Assembly (NCBI GenBank): GCA_910593695.2
Contig: OU343049.1
Span: forward strand, 34,668,934 to 34,732,933
Origin: Ocypus olens
Taxonomy: Eukaryota; Arthropoda; Insecta; Coleoptera; Staphylinidae
DNA: 64,000 nt
Direction of reading: 5' to 3'
Of this stretch, positions 32,035 to 44,181 are shown in pieces; positions within the stretch are counted from its first letter, which is position 1; every line of letters begins with the position of its first letter. A program made the position numbers and the translations under genes. A model generated the notes under the pieces. That model had not been told where the DNA came from, searched no databases, and worked only from the letters and a program-made list of their open reading frames with translations.

Positions 32035-34193
32035 TAGGGGTGTTCGATTATGGAAATGAATAATCGATTTTTGATTATTTTTAATTATCGATTATATCGA
32101 TTAATCGAATTGATCGAATAATCGATAATCGAAATTATCAATTAATCGATAATCGAAATTATCGATTAATCGAAATGACCGATTAATCGATTAATCGAAA
32201 GAAAATTATCGATTAATCGATTAATGAAAAATCAAATTATCGATTAATCGATTAATTGAATATTTCTGGAGTAATAATCAAAGTTTTGCACAGCCTCGTG
32301 AATATTGTTTTTCAATCTAATTAATGTAAATTGGAAGCTGTAATCAATTCGACTGAATGATGAACATTATCACATATAACATCCGTAGTGCTTCAAATAT
32401 TACGGATCATTTTTGCGAGTGCTTTGCATTCATAATCACGAGGCACGAGACGAAGACAAGAACCGATTACAATGGTAAAAATGCACGAGCAAAAAATTAT
32501 CCAGCACGCGGGATATTCGGAAGACTATCGCACAATTTTAAATTAATGTAACAGACGTAATATAATAATATCGCAATGCTTTTTGATTATTGATTTGGAA
32601 TCAGTTTAAAATAGTCTTGGCTTTGACATAAGTTAAAATTAGGACTTCTGCGTATAGCAATGTTCATATTGTGTTCATCAGCAACTTATGATACTGTTGA
32701 AAGCGAATTTAAGGGATACAAAATTCAATCATTTCCCAAGCATTGAAAAATATATCCAGACAAACAAACAATGATTTGCTTTAACCCAAGCAAAATTCTT
32801 GAAATTAAAGTTGCTGAGAAGAGAAAAATTCAATAGAAAATTTGAAGATTTTGGTAAGATTGAAAATATTGCACTATCTTTTTCAAATGTGTTTCAATAA
32901 CATATCAACATAGAAGGAATTGTAAGTCAAATCTCTACAATAGTTGATGCAAATCAGAATTGATAGAAATGGAAATAATCAAACTTCAAATTTATTTGTA
33001 TTTGAAATACAAAAATTGTTTTAGGAAATACACTTAAGAAAAATACCCAATCTTGACAAATGTCTTGCTTTGGCTGGATTTATTTGGCGGAATCCTCATT
33101 TTCTGACGAGTATTCCAGAATTAAAAATAAGAAATTCTTTAACTAATAACTATTTAACTATCCGATCAGTGTCTATAAATATCTCTTTTATCGGATGATC
33201 TCGCCTTTGAAAATATTGCCAAAATGAAAGGCCGACGATCTCATTAGTATTAGTCTTATGTAAATATTTATAATGTTCCCAATTTTCTTTGTTTTTCTTA
33301 TTATAAGTTCGTTTAGTCCGATAATTCAAATACATCTATTATTCAAAGGATCTAAAAAATAAATAATCTATTGATAGATTATTAAAATAATCATTAACAA
33401 TAATGAATCAATTTATTATTCTCTGGACACTGGCGTCAAAAATCTGTAATTTTGATAATAATAATCTTTATTCCAATAAAAATGGACAATATTTAGAAAC
33501 ACGCACTTAATATGGAGATATTAATTCATATTAATGAATTATTATAAATAATTGTCACAGTATGTTAATATACGCTCGGCATCATAAAAATGAGATTTAA
33601 CCGATAGACTACAATTGTTTTTCATTGATATGCATTGCTGGTGCAGACTTTTCTTCGCAGAAAGTACACACACCGGTGTATTTATTTATATTCACATGAT
33701 TTATAACTCTATTGACATACCAAAGTGTACATTTCACACATAGTTCTTATTACTTTTTTGTCGATTAAACAACATTAAAATCTACGGCGGCGGCAGCCGA
33801 ATCATGGGTTTCTTTATAAACGGACGTTTTTTTCTCGGATGAAACTCGAAAACTTGTAATACGCTTCCATTAGTATTTATACCCACATATTTACAGCTTA
33901 CCAATTTAATAAATGTAATGAATAAAGTGGATATGATGGCTTAATGTTAATATAACAGATTGGGCGGTTATTAAAATAATCAAATAATCAAATCATCGAT
34001 TAATCAAATAATCGATTAATCAATTTATCGATTAATCGATTAATCAATTTATCGATTAATCGATTAATCAAATTATCGATTAATCGATTAATCAAATGAT
34101 CGATTAATCGATTATTTTTTAGAATTAATCGAACTGTCGATTAATCGATTAATCGATTATTTATCGATTAATCGATTATTTTGCACAGCCCTA
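32035..34193. mobile_element. hAT element with intact 8-bp target duplication
   Basis: Flanked on both sides by GTTATAAC (32027-32034 and 34194-34201). Ends are TAGGGGTGTTCGATTA and, reversed, TAGGGCTGTGCAAAATAATC. Both subterminal regions (32065-32260 and 33970-34180) are dense in ATCGATTAATCGATTA. The 1.7-kb interior is AT-rich with no readable transposase, so the element is non-autonomous or decayed. An 8-bp duplication and TAGGG(G/C)TGT ends define the hAT superfamily. Confidence 0.9.
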
Positions 34194-34201
34194 GTTATAA
34201 C

Positions 34202-34600
34202 GTTAAAAGTGTAAAATATACACGTTAAATCACTTATCGACTGGTTTTTCTATGAATAAATACAAATTCAAAAATAAGTCAAAATGATTCTGGTTGCGTC
34301 TTTGAGGGATGGTTACTGCTTCCATATCCTTATGCCATTTATTACCATAAATCAGCAAACTGGCCAACCTCCTAATGGTTTTATTGAGGTGGGATCCTAA
34401 TCCGCTTCAAAAGCGACTTAAAGATCTATTTCAAATCACCATGGAGATATTTGAAAACTATAGCTGCTAATCTTGGTTGATCTATTAAAGTAAAAAAATG
34501 ACAAACGTACACTGTTCTTTCACCCACACAAAGGCTTGCCACAACATTAAGATAAGATTACTGTGTTTGCTTTATTTGTAAACCTTTGCAGGTTTCTTGC
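34202..34600. other. Unassigned sequence
   Basis: No recognised feature. It may include the missing left end and ORF1 remnant of the Harbinger element that follows. Confidence 0.3.
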
Positions 34601-35587
34601 AGTAGGAGACAGACTTTTTAAGCTTTTCCTGTGGATGTGGGCAAAGCACTGTCTCTAACATCTTGGCTGACATCACTCGAACACTTGTTTTTGTACTGAA
34701 AAATATGTTTGTGAAGCCTCCAGCAAATGGAGCAGAGTGGCTTGAGATATCTGCAGGATTTTGGAAAGAATTGCAATTTCCTCATTATGTGGGAGCCATA
34801 GATGCAAGCACGTTAAAATACAGGCCCCATATTCGTCTCAGTATTTATTTTAATTACAAGAAGACATTTAGTGCGCTTTTATGGCACATTGCGATGCATG
34901 CTACAACTTCATTATGCTGGATGTAGAAGCAGAAGGCTCACAAAGTGATGGCAGTGTTTTTCAATCGTCTAAAATGGATCGGCGATTGAATGATGGATCA
35001 AAAGGAATGGAAAGACAAATTATTTACCAGGAACCTATATTGATAAGCTATACTTTCTTGTATGAGATACAACTTTTCCTCTAAAGCCTTATTTGATGAA
35101 ACCCTATGGCGAGCGCAACATACCCCATGACAAGTATTCAACTTCCGATTGAGCAGAGCAAGGAGAGTGATTGAAAATGCCTTTGGTATTTTAGCAGCTC
35201 GTTGGAGAATTTTTCGTCGCTCTATTATTGCTGCAGAAGACAATGTGAAAAGCATCTCTTAATGTGCTATTTGCCTCGACAATTTCATCCGCAAGACTGG
35301 CAATAAAAAACTCAACCCTGAGTACTGCCCTTCTTCACCTGTGGACCATGAATTATGAACTGGCGAACTGATAGAAGGAGAATGGCGGGACATTGTTGCT
35401 GCAGGAAATGCAGCAGTCATTAATGATCCACGGATGGGTGCAAGAAATGCTCCTCTTGGACTTGTACAGCAGAGACATACACTGAAGGAGTTCGTGATTG
35501 GATCTGAGGCTATACGTCATCAATATATTATTGTGAGGATCCGACAAGGAATTACCCCTCCTCAGGATGTACTCTTCTTGTCTTAAT
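34600..35587 (+). pseudogene. Harbinger/PIF-type transposase relic
   Basis: FWKELQFPHYVGAIDASTLK contains the first catalytic Asp region (GAIDGK in active members), then FNYKKTFSALL and, after a shift, DVEAEGSQSDGSVFQSSKMD. Later pieces read LSRARRVIENAFGILAARWR-like with changes and LDNFIRKTGNKKLNPEYCP. The last part, GEWRDIVAAGNAAVINDPRM to QDVLFLS, is open. Several stops and shifts separate the pieces. Ends and the 3-bp duplication were not identified. Confidence 0.75.
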
Positions 35588-35589
35588 AG

Positions 35590-36055
35590 TTCTTAAATCA
35601 ACAAATCGAAATACATTTTTATTTTTATTTTTAAACAATATGATTTTTATTTATTTAACCTTTTAATTGGATAAATTTGGATGAAATAAAAATAAAGCTT
35701 TTTTTATGCATGGAGTACTAACATCATTTACAACTTGCTTCTCCAATACTATCTCTATGGACATGGCACTATATAAAGGTCATTCTGGAAGAGTAATGGC
35801 TGTTGCACCAGACCTCTCTTGCTCCAAAATACGTTTCTCTTTTGCAAATCTTTCGCGAAGAGTTTGTCATCTGGCCATACATTATCTCATTGGTGCTAAA
35901 ATCACGACACAATAGATATTTATGCATTAAGGGAGATATGGACTGTTTTTCTGCCGAGATTGATAAGGTTACAAACCGATGGCCTCTGGCCCGAGGTTTA
36001 TAAGTCAACCGAGGGTAAAGAACATGAATATATCCCGTGGTGCATACAATATTTT
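35590..36055. other. Unassigned sequence
   Basis: Possibly the 3' flank of the Harbinger element. Short open frames on both strands have no recognisable motif. Confidence 0.3.
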
Positions 36056-36059
36056 ATTT

Positions 36060-36804
36060 TTACTTTCTTCGTTACGAAGTACGAGAAAGTATTGTGATCG
36101 TGATTTTTTTTTCAATTTTTTTTTTACGGAAATATCCGTTTTAGGTTCCCTAGATGCTATTTCAACAATTTCTGGAAAAAAAATTGTGTCTGTGTGTGTG
36201 TGTGACTCTGTGCGCTGTATCTCAAAAACTAATAGAGCAATTAATATGCAACTTTGAACATGCGTCTTATTTGATAATCCGAAGAAGTGAAAAGTTTTTG
36301 GTAAAATTTCGTATACCAGAAGTGAGTGTTTACCTTAATTGTTTTTTGTTTTTTGCCAATATTTTCTTAAATATGAAAAATATCACAAAAACATGTAAAT
36401 ACACATTGAAGACAACAAAGAAATGAATATCTTTTGCTTGAAAATATTTTTCATAAAATCATTGCTATTCGAGAAAAAAATGTATTAATTTCTTTTAAAT
36501 TTTTGGTTTAAAATTATGAAACGATAAGAGTTACAGCAAATTTGTGTCAATAGTAATTGTAGAGAATGCCAAAATGAACAACTTCTAAAGAATACGTTTT
36601 TTTTTTTGAAATCTCGTTAGTTTTTGAGTAAACCGAGTTTTTGAATTTGAAGTATAATTTTTCCATGTTTCACAATTTTGACGTTTTAAACGTCAGTTTC
36701 ATCCGAGTTTACGCAACGCTCGATGTAGATTTAAGCTATGATTTCAATAAACCATGAAAACGTAAATATAAATGGCTATGATACCATCAAGTCGGAGAAA
36801 GTAA
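36060..36804. repeat. ACTTTC-end dispersed repeat, copy 2 (both ends)
   Basis: Starts TTACTTTCTTCGTTACGAAG and ends CGGAGAAAGTAA, a 12-base imperfect inverted end. The body contains ACGGAAATATCCGTTTTAGG, a (GT)n stretch at 36186-36205, and GAGAATGCCAAAATGAAC near 36560. About 745 bases with no coding sequence. Two further partial copies are at 53880-54024 and 59570-59775. Confidence 0.6.
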
Positions 36805-38034
36805 CATGATGGCCACATCGCCATTTTTTAGTTAAATATTAGAAATTTGTAAAAATATTCAGTATATCGATCTGCAATATGTATTTTCATCGTTGCTATG
36901 AGTTTGTTTTAAATCTTTTAGTGAATTACGTGTATAAGAAGTAGTCGTTGCAAATTTGCAAATGTATGCATTTAATGGTTAATAACATAATATTAGATAT
37001 GCTGATATAAATGTCTAATAATTATTTAGAGATCTGATCATAAGTTTGTGAAAATATTAAAATAAAACTATAAAGTAATGACATTGAACAATATTTATGA
37101 AAAAGCAAAGTTACATAAACATGCAAATATAATTTGCCAGACATTTTCCACAAAACAATAAAAATGAGACAGCTGTTCCGATAAAATAGAACCATTTGAA
37201 AGTGTTACAATGTCGAGGAAAGTGTGATGAGATGCATATATGCTCCAATTTTTTACACGCAAAATTTATGATATTCCGAATACGATTGCTCCATATGCCC
37301 ATTTGTTTTATTATACAACACGTACGGCATTTAATGTAATGACACTTCGGGGCAGCGTTGTACAATTTATAATTTGAAAAATACGTTTTTATATAAAAAA
37401 ATCGGGACTTGCCAAATTATTATTATAACAGCACTACTACCAATTATTATTGATATTTCATATTTAGAATTTAATCATCTTAAAAATAGAGTAAAATGTG
37501 GGAGAGATATTTCAGCAAATTTTACTAATTTTTTAATATGAAAATAGAGTGGATCGATACCTTGCATTAAAAATCTATTTTAATTTCCTATTTAGTGATC
37601 ATATTTAAGTTATTTTGTTACAGAATAGAGATTTTTAGTTGCAAAACGTTCATACTTAAATTCCGAATAAATAGAAAATGTACCGTAATGATACAGCGAG
37701 ATCGAATAAAAAATTAGTCAAAGCAGGTCATGAACAAAAAGCCGCATGTATTTTCTTAGTTCCTAAATTTGAAAATATCAGTCAGCTTAACAGTTGCCAA
37801 TAATTTTAGGAAAAGACATACGTCTTTTGGCTCGTGGCCAACTTTGGCTAATTTGTTTTATTAATTAAAAATTCACGCTACTTAAAGTTGATCGTGAATG
37901 TATTTTATAAAAGGGTTATTTCTTATTAAAAAATATAAATGTATAATTACTCTTTGAAATATGTAATATTATATGTAAGACAAGTGACTTGAGACAAAAT
38001 AGGCAGTTTTTATTTACTCAGCGGTGGCTAGCGA
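36805..38034. other. AT-rich sequence without recognised features
   Basis: No gene, repeat end or RNA seen. Only short random open frames are present. Confidence 0.35.
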
Positions 38035-39769
38035 AATCTAAGTAATGAACTGCACCAACCACCCAAGAGTAGGATGCCAAAATAACGGAATAACAGAGAT
38101 TATGAAGACAGGTGGTGAAATTGAGAACAACAATGGAGAAAAAATTATCCAATTATGCATCGAAAATAACCTTGTGATAACAAATACAGAATTCAAAGAC
38201 AAAAATATACACAAGTACATAAGGGAACATGCAAACAGAAATGAAAGATCAATAATAGACTATCGCCTAATTAGCAAAAACGGCTGGAACAAAATAACAT
38301 ATGTGAGAGTTCTAAGGCAAGCTGAACTAGGAAGTGACCACCACCTACTAAAAATGGACTTGAGATGGAAGGAAATACAAAAACTGGACAAGAGAAGGAT
38401 AAAAGGGAAAAGTCTACAAATTAAGAGGAAAGCTAACACAAGAGAAATACAAAGAGATATTACAAAATAAATTTAGAAAGAGCGAAATAAAGACAAACAT
38501 GGGAAACATTCAAAAGAAAAATACTAGAAGCGGCAAAGGAGAGCTGCGGAACAACAAAAATGGGAAACAGAGAAATGAAAAGGATAAACTGCTCGACACA
38601 GGAAATCAAAAAAGAGATAAAAGACAAAAAATAAATGGAAAAAATACCTGCAAACTAGAAAAATAGAAGATTATAAAAAATACAAAGAAACAAGAAACAA
38701 AACAAATACAATAATTAAAGAAGCAAAACAACAATCATGAAGAAAGAACCAAAAACTATTCTGCGGAACTTTAAAACAACTAAAACAAAAAAAAAACACA
38801 AAATGATGAACATAAAAAATAATCACGAATGAAGACAAGATAATGGAAAGATGGAGACAATATTTCAAAAAGCTAACTGAACAGGAAGAAGAAGATAACG
38901 AAGCAGAAGAATGGGATGAAAAGTCGCAAGAGAAACGGGAAGAAAAAATTGAGCAAATTAAAAATGAAGTTAAAGAAGCAATAAGTAAACTAAAAAACGG
39001 AAAAGCACCAAGAACATACGATATAAGCCCGGAGATGATGAAATACGTGGTAGATGAAGGTTTAACACAAATAACCAAACTAATAAATGACATGCTAACG
39101 AGCGGGGAAACACCAAGGAATGGAATAAAGGAATAATTTTATCAATACATTAGAAAGGTGATAAAATAATATGCGAAAACTACAGAGGAATCTCATTAAC
39201 AAATATACCAAGTAAGATAATGACGAGGGTACTAGAAAAAAGGATGAGAGACAAACTAGAAACAGCAATAGAGGACAGCAAGTGTGGATTCAGAAGAGGG
39301 AGAAGTACCCAAGACCAAATCTTCATACTCGGACAACTAAGTGAGAAATTAAAAATGAAGAATAGAGAAATACACAAATGCTTCGTAGATCTCGAAAAGG
39401 CATTCAACCAAATAAAAGGAGGGAGGATATGTGGAACGAACTAGAAGAAAGAGGAATAGAGGAGGAAATTATAAATGTAATAAAAATATGTACAGAGAAA
39501 ACAGAAATATTGCGAGAACCAATAATGAGGAATTAATAGAATTTGAAATGAAGAAACGAGTAAAACAAGGAAGTGTGCTGAGCACTTTACTGCTCACAAT
39601 TGAAGACCCGGGGAGAAAAACCATTCATGTCCATTTATACGAATTTAAAAAAATGAATTTTTAGTTTCAGTAACTTCAAGGATAAATGAAATATTGTTGT
39701 AAAATCATACAAAAAATAGAAAACTCTCAAAAAACTCTCAAAAAATAGAAAACAAAAGAGAAATTATTG

Positions 39770-41994
39770 TTTGTTGTTGCTTTCGAATGGAATAAAATTC
39801 TTCTTCCTCAGTTTCTTCGGTTAATGTTGGGAACTTATCTTCATCGCTATTATAGCTATTGTTTACCACATCGTCTGTCCCAAGTAAATCATCGTAAGAA
39901 AGTTTTGATTCGGGGCAGCCGAGGAACCTATAGACATCAAGAAAAATAATAATAATAACGACTACAAAAGTACATAATGATCAAATATTTCATACCTCTT
40001 CAATTGATGTAGGTCTGTCAACTTTAAGGTTTTTATTGGAAGTTTTCCATCATACATCTTTTTCGGTTTGTTTCCTGGGGTATCAGGGATGGAGGTTGGT
40101 CCTTGTGAAGATTTTAAATGTTTCCTCGTTTCTTTTGTTTTGTAAAAATATCTCTATTATACATTCCACTAAATGACTTTTTATGGAGTATAAAATTAGG
40201 ACTTTCTTTCTCTACTTCCAAGACTCTTAGAGGCCTGGTAGAATTTGGGTTTTTCTTTGGGTATCATGAAAATAGTCAGGCCAATTTAAGAATTCTATTT
40301 CCTTTTCGCAGTCAATAACATCAAATGGTGTTGGTTTTTTTCTGGAATCACGAATGACGTCTCGCCAATCGTTGGGTACTTCGGTATACGCTTTTTGATT
40401 TACCAGACTCATGTCCCGATCGCACTCAAGGTATGTCATCGAATCGGGAAAATTGTTCTCGAAACGCTTTTCTATACGGACGGGATGGTGGACGAAACGC
40501 AGCACTGTAAAATTTTTGTTTTGTCCGGAACATGAATCACAAAATATTATAAATTTACGAACTTTTTCGGGTAACATTTTGCTTACAAAGTGATACAACA
40601 TTGACACAACTTCGTCTGCGCCTTTCTTCGCAACTGATTCATCATACGTAAAAAAAATTGATTGGGAGGTTGACTGAACATGTATATTGAAACTAATGAA
40701 ACTCAACTGTCGTTTGTAGTAGACATCGCTGGTGGTAATAATGTTGGGAGTGTTGAGATTTTTTTGACAATTGCCCTCATATACTTATTAACCAATGAAA
40801 TCGAATAACGTTGATAACATGATCCAATAAAATTCTAATTGCGATGCGTAACAGACCACGCTGCATGTTATGCATGGCAATTCACCCTGGGTGGTATCTA
40901 CTCAGATAATCTCTCATGTTGGTATTGCCTAGCAACGCATTGGTTCATTTTCTATAACGTATAAAACGTCAGTTATTGCCGGACTTTTAAGCAGTTTGCT
41001 CCTGAATGAATTCGATCTGTTTGTATTTTCGGGTGAAGTGTGCTTTCATAGGTAATAGTATTTATAGGCATTTCTCAAAATCTTGGTAAGCTCATTTTTA
41101 CTACAATTATTGTGGCTCAGATTAATACACGTCTGGCACTTGTTCGGCCAATTGTCTTCTCGAATCTAACTCGTGACTCATTTTTCCTAGGCAATTATTA
41201 GCGTCTGGATCAATCTTGCTCGTTGCTTCTAGAAAATCGGCACCCCTGCTTCGCAGTCGTGCCGATTTTCGTCGCAACAAGCAATCGTGATCCTGCCGCT
41301 AATAATTGCCGGCAAAATCATAGGCACTCGTTATATTATTGTTGATAATCCATCACTATTGCCTCAACACATTCATCTTTCGCCGCAATTTTTCTTTTGT
41401 ACATGTCGTGTAGTTTTGTGATGTTTAACTCTTCCGGCAGGTATACTTTCTTACTCTCTTTTAAGGAATAATGAGACTTTCTCCCGATCAGGGAGCTAAT
41501 GAACTGTATTATTTTAGAAATTGTTTCCTTAGCAATTGCATGTTTGCGGTTCGTATGTTTTCCAATACGATCTACCAGTGCTTTTCCGCTAACGGCTAAA
41601 GCTTCCCTTATTTTTTTAATCCAATTTTTTGTAATACCGTGGAATGAAGCAAAGGCGTTTATACAAACTTGCCCCTCTTGAAGACAACGACTCGATAAGA
41701 GTAAGATGCATTGTGTAAAAATTCCTCATTTTTTCCAAACGAGAACGTCGGCGCATCACAGGCAAAACCGTTATAAGCCCGGCGAGATATTGATTTTGAT
41801 TATTGTAGTTCCCAAGTTCATTAAAATTTTTGAGAATTCGTTGTTTTTCTGTATTACAAATCACAGAAAAACATTGAAAACGTTTGCACTTGCAGTCCGG
41901 TCCTAATTCGTGCGTGGTTGCTCTCAATACTTTCATAACATCGCGAAATCTCAGTCACTGAGTCGGAGTCCGTACTGAAACATTCACTATCCAT
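39770..41994 (-). pseudogene. Transposase with CDSCSGQNKN motif, interrupted
   Basis: The start at 41994 reads MDSECFSTDSDSVTEISR, then in another frame HELGPDCKCKRFQCFSVI and LGNYNNQNQYLAGLI. It ends before the fold-back insertion with KDECVEAIVMDYQQ. After the insertion it continues NLNTPNIITTSDVYYKRQLS, SISFNIHV-like, YDESVAKKGADEVVSMLYHF, FIIFCDSCSGQNKNFTVLRF, YLECDRDMSLVNQKAY and WRDVIRDSRKKPTPFDVID. After a shift it reads VLEVEKESPNFILHKKSFSG, then YDGKLPIKTLKL and a probable small intron near 39930-40000. The family is widespread in insects but poorly named. It is likely a DDE transposase (inference). Confidence 0.72.
40766..41338 (-). mobile_element. Fold-back-end element, copy C
   Basis: 573 bases matching copy B, inserted in the transposase between codons for DYQQ and NLNTP. 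Left edge GACAATTGCCCTCAT, right edge TAATATAAC on the element strand. The full hairpin (41225-41290) is present with tip orientation as in copy B. This is the innermost layer of the nest. Confidence 0.8.
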
Positions 41995-43172
41995 TATCAC
42001 ACGTAACAAACACTATTGATTGAAAATAACAACACGTGTATATCGCGCAAATAACGAAGTATCACTTGCCACTAACGAAAACTAAGAGCTGTGCATTTAA
42101 CTAACGTTGATAAACGGAACGTTGGACATAAATACTTCTACCCTACTAGCGCGTGGGCAAACATTGTTTTTTTCCCAGTACGGCAAATCTTTCCTGTGTT
42201 ACAATGGCGGACATAGCTAGTTTTTCTCATAAAGCAATTACTATTGCCCCGCTAGATTGAATTATTAGTTAAATTTTTATAAAAATGGACATTAATGTTA
42301 TCCCCCCCCCCCGGGTCTTCAATTGTATTGGATAAGAGGATGAAGAAAACCAAACAACAAATGAAGAGGCTAAAAATTGGATACTGGAGATTGGAGATAA
42401 CAGAAATAGCAACTACTTTTCGCGGATTATATGACAATAATTAAAGAAACAGAGGAAGAACTACAACACAACATGGGAATTATAGAGAAAGAAATTAGGA
42501 AAATAAACATGAAAATAAACCACGAAAAGACAAAAACCATGATGATAGCTAAATAAACATGAAATAAAAATACAAGGGAAAAAAATAAAACAAGTGGAGC
42601 AATACAGATATCAAGGAACAATTATACGGGGCAATGGTAAATTAGATAATGATTCTATTTCATTGTCCAATTTACCAAAATAGGTAAAACAGCAAAACTA
42701 TATAACATGCTAAAAAAACACCGTTTTTAACCAAGAAGAAGATATCAAGAGACACATAAACAGAAATAGTCAAAAACGTAATTAGACCAGCGCTAAGCTA
42801 CAGTAGCGAAACATGAACGATAACAGGAAAACAAATAAAAAGAATAAATGCAATGAAGATGAGATTCCTAAGGAAAATAGAAAACAAAACAAGGCAAGAC
42901 AGAATAAGGGACGAGACGAACAGGAAAAAATAACGGAAGGCAACATGAGGTGGCTTGGACACGTAACAAGAATGAGCGAAAAAAAAACAACAGAGAGGAA
43001 GACCGAGGAAAGAGTGGAACAGCGCAATAGCACAAGAGCCAACAAGAAAAGGGAACACGTACGAAGAAATAAAGGAATTAACAAATGATAGAAGGAAATG
43101 GACAGAACACTATAAAAATTAGTAATGTGAACCTTACACCGAAAGGTAGGTGGCATAGGGATAAATAAATAA

Positions 43173-43439
43173 AATCAACCACCCTGTAAAAACGGTCGCG
43201 ACGGAACGGGTGTAACTGTGCCTGCTCGTGATTGTACTCAACATGGATGTCAACTTTTTCGGGTTTATCGAACACAACGCGGAACGCTCTTTTTATTATA
43301 ATTTTAAATTTTGATGTGATTGTCAACGTACACATTTAGCGATTACATACAATTTTAGTATATAAATTCATACATTTTTGCGAACGCCCTTGGTTCTGAT
43401 GCTTTTCGTCCTAATCAAAGTCCAATTATTTATTGCTTG
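43173..43439. other. Unassigned sequence
   Basis: CCACCCTGTA near 43181 resembles a mariner-type right end. The rest holds no recognised feature. Confidence 0.3.
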
Positions 43440-43444
43440 GAATG

Positions 43445-44181
43445 TGTTTGCGCCGCAAATTCGTATTTTTATGAGAACTATATTTTCCTACCGATGTATA
43501 AAGTATGTTCATTAAAAAAAAACCTCAAGTGGGTCATGATTTTTTATTTTTTTAAATTTAAGTTGATAACACATATTGAGGTTATGTTACTTGTGGCATG
43601 TTCCTACCGATGAATTAATTTGCTGTGATAAACGACGCAGAAAAGACGTAGGTTCACCTTCCAAAATTCCTTGAGCTTTGTTAATAGCATCCTAAGTACG
43701 TTCCTGGTTTACGGAGACATAACTGATCATAATAAGGTATTTTAAATTCATCATAAATTATGGGAACGTTAGGAAATTCTTCCTGAAACTGGTGCATCGA
43801 ATGAATACACCCAATTTCCGTCCACTTTAGTCCCATTTCGAAAATATATTTCAACTAGAAAAGTTTTTGCTGGTTGCTGTAAACGATTGTGACCACGGAA
43901 TAATTATGACTTTTAGAAAGATCTGACGTTTTGTATGGCAATTCCTAACATGTGTGCCAACTTACATTTTTAAAAACAAAAAATCATCACCTGAGGTTTT
44001 TTTTTAATGAACATACGATATATTTTCACATGTTCTTTTTATATTTTTATGTATTATCATATTTTTCGTGTTTTATTAATTTTCGCTTGTGTGCCTATCT
44101 TCAATTTGTAGCTTTGTAATTCATCCTTCTACCCGCAACTCAAATTTCTCCGTTCCATAAAATAATCCCCTTTGTTTTAGA
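43445..44181 (+). repeat. 5' LTR, MITE-interrupted and 3'-truncated
   Basis: Matches the 3' LTR except for the inserted 43506-44013 element and the loss of about the last 310 bases after CCCCTTTGTTTT. Confidence 0.75.
43506..44013. mobile_element. Mariner-type insertion in the 5' LTR
   Basis: TA at 43504-43505 and 44014-44015. Ends read TGTTCATTAAAAAAAAACCT and its near complement, with GGTCATGATTTTTT / AAAAAATCATCA inside. The LTR joins seamlessly when it is removed. Only a trace of minus-strand coding (GNWVYSMHQFQEEFPNVP) is left. Confidence 0.8.

Larger units (their letters stand above)
39602..42320 (-). mobile_element. DNA transposon with 4-bp AATT target duplication
   Basis: AATT at 39598-39601 and 42321-42324 flanks inverted ends GAAGACCCGGGG and, reversed, GAAGACCCGGGGGGGGGGGG, with inner similarity (ATTCATGTCCATTTATACGA against ATTAATGTCCATTTTTATAA). 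The LINE frame closes perfectly across one AATT, so both edges are certain. It encodes a broken minus-strand transposase with at least one intron. A 4-bp duplication is compatible with the Sola superfamily, but I cannot confirm that name. Confidence 0.85.
38045..43125 (+). pseudogene. RTE-like endonuclease/reverse transcriptase
   Basis: Endonuclease C-terminal part: VGCQNNGITEIMKTGGEIEN, ERSIIDYRLISKNGW, AELGSDHHLLKMDL. RT after frameshifts: ISKLKNGKAPRTYDISPEMM, LEKRMRDKLETAIEDSKCGF, RRGRSTQDQIFI, HKCFVDLEKAFNQI, then VKQGSVLSTLLLTI, where the DNA transposon interrupts. Beyond it VLDKRMKKTK, YWRLEITEIATTF and KINMKINHEKTKTMMIA follow, and late MRWLGHVTRMSE. Joining left and right at AATT restores the frame TI-VLDK. 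Many stops make it dead. Confidence 0.8.
38040..43172 (+). mobile_element. RTE-like LINE, split by a DNA transposon
   Basis: Left part 38040-39601 and right part 42321-43172, interrupted by the element at 39602-42320. It runs from within the endonuclease domain to a 3' end reading GGTAGGTGGCATAGGGATAA, ATAAATAAAA. The 5' end is truncated. Lys/Glu-rich coding strand, hence the long hydrophobic frames on the opposite strand. Confidence 0.8.

Noticed and set aside
38671..39407. Minus-strand hydrophobic frames resembling membrane proteins (also 42782-43156)
   Set aside because: Reverse complement of the Lys/Glu-rich RTE-like coding strand, which always yields Phe/Leu/Ser-rich frames.
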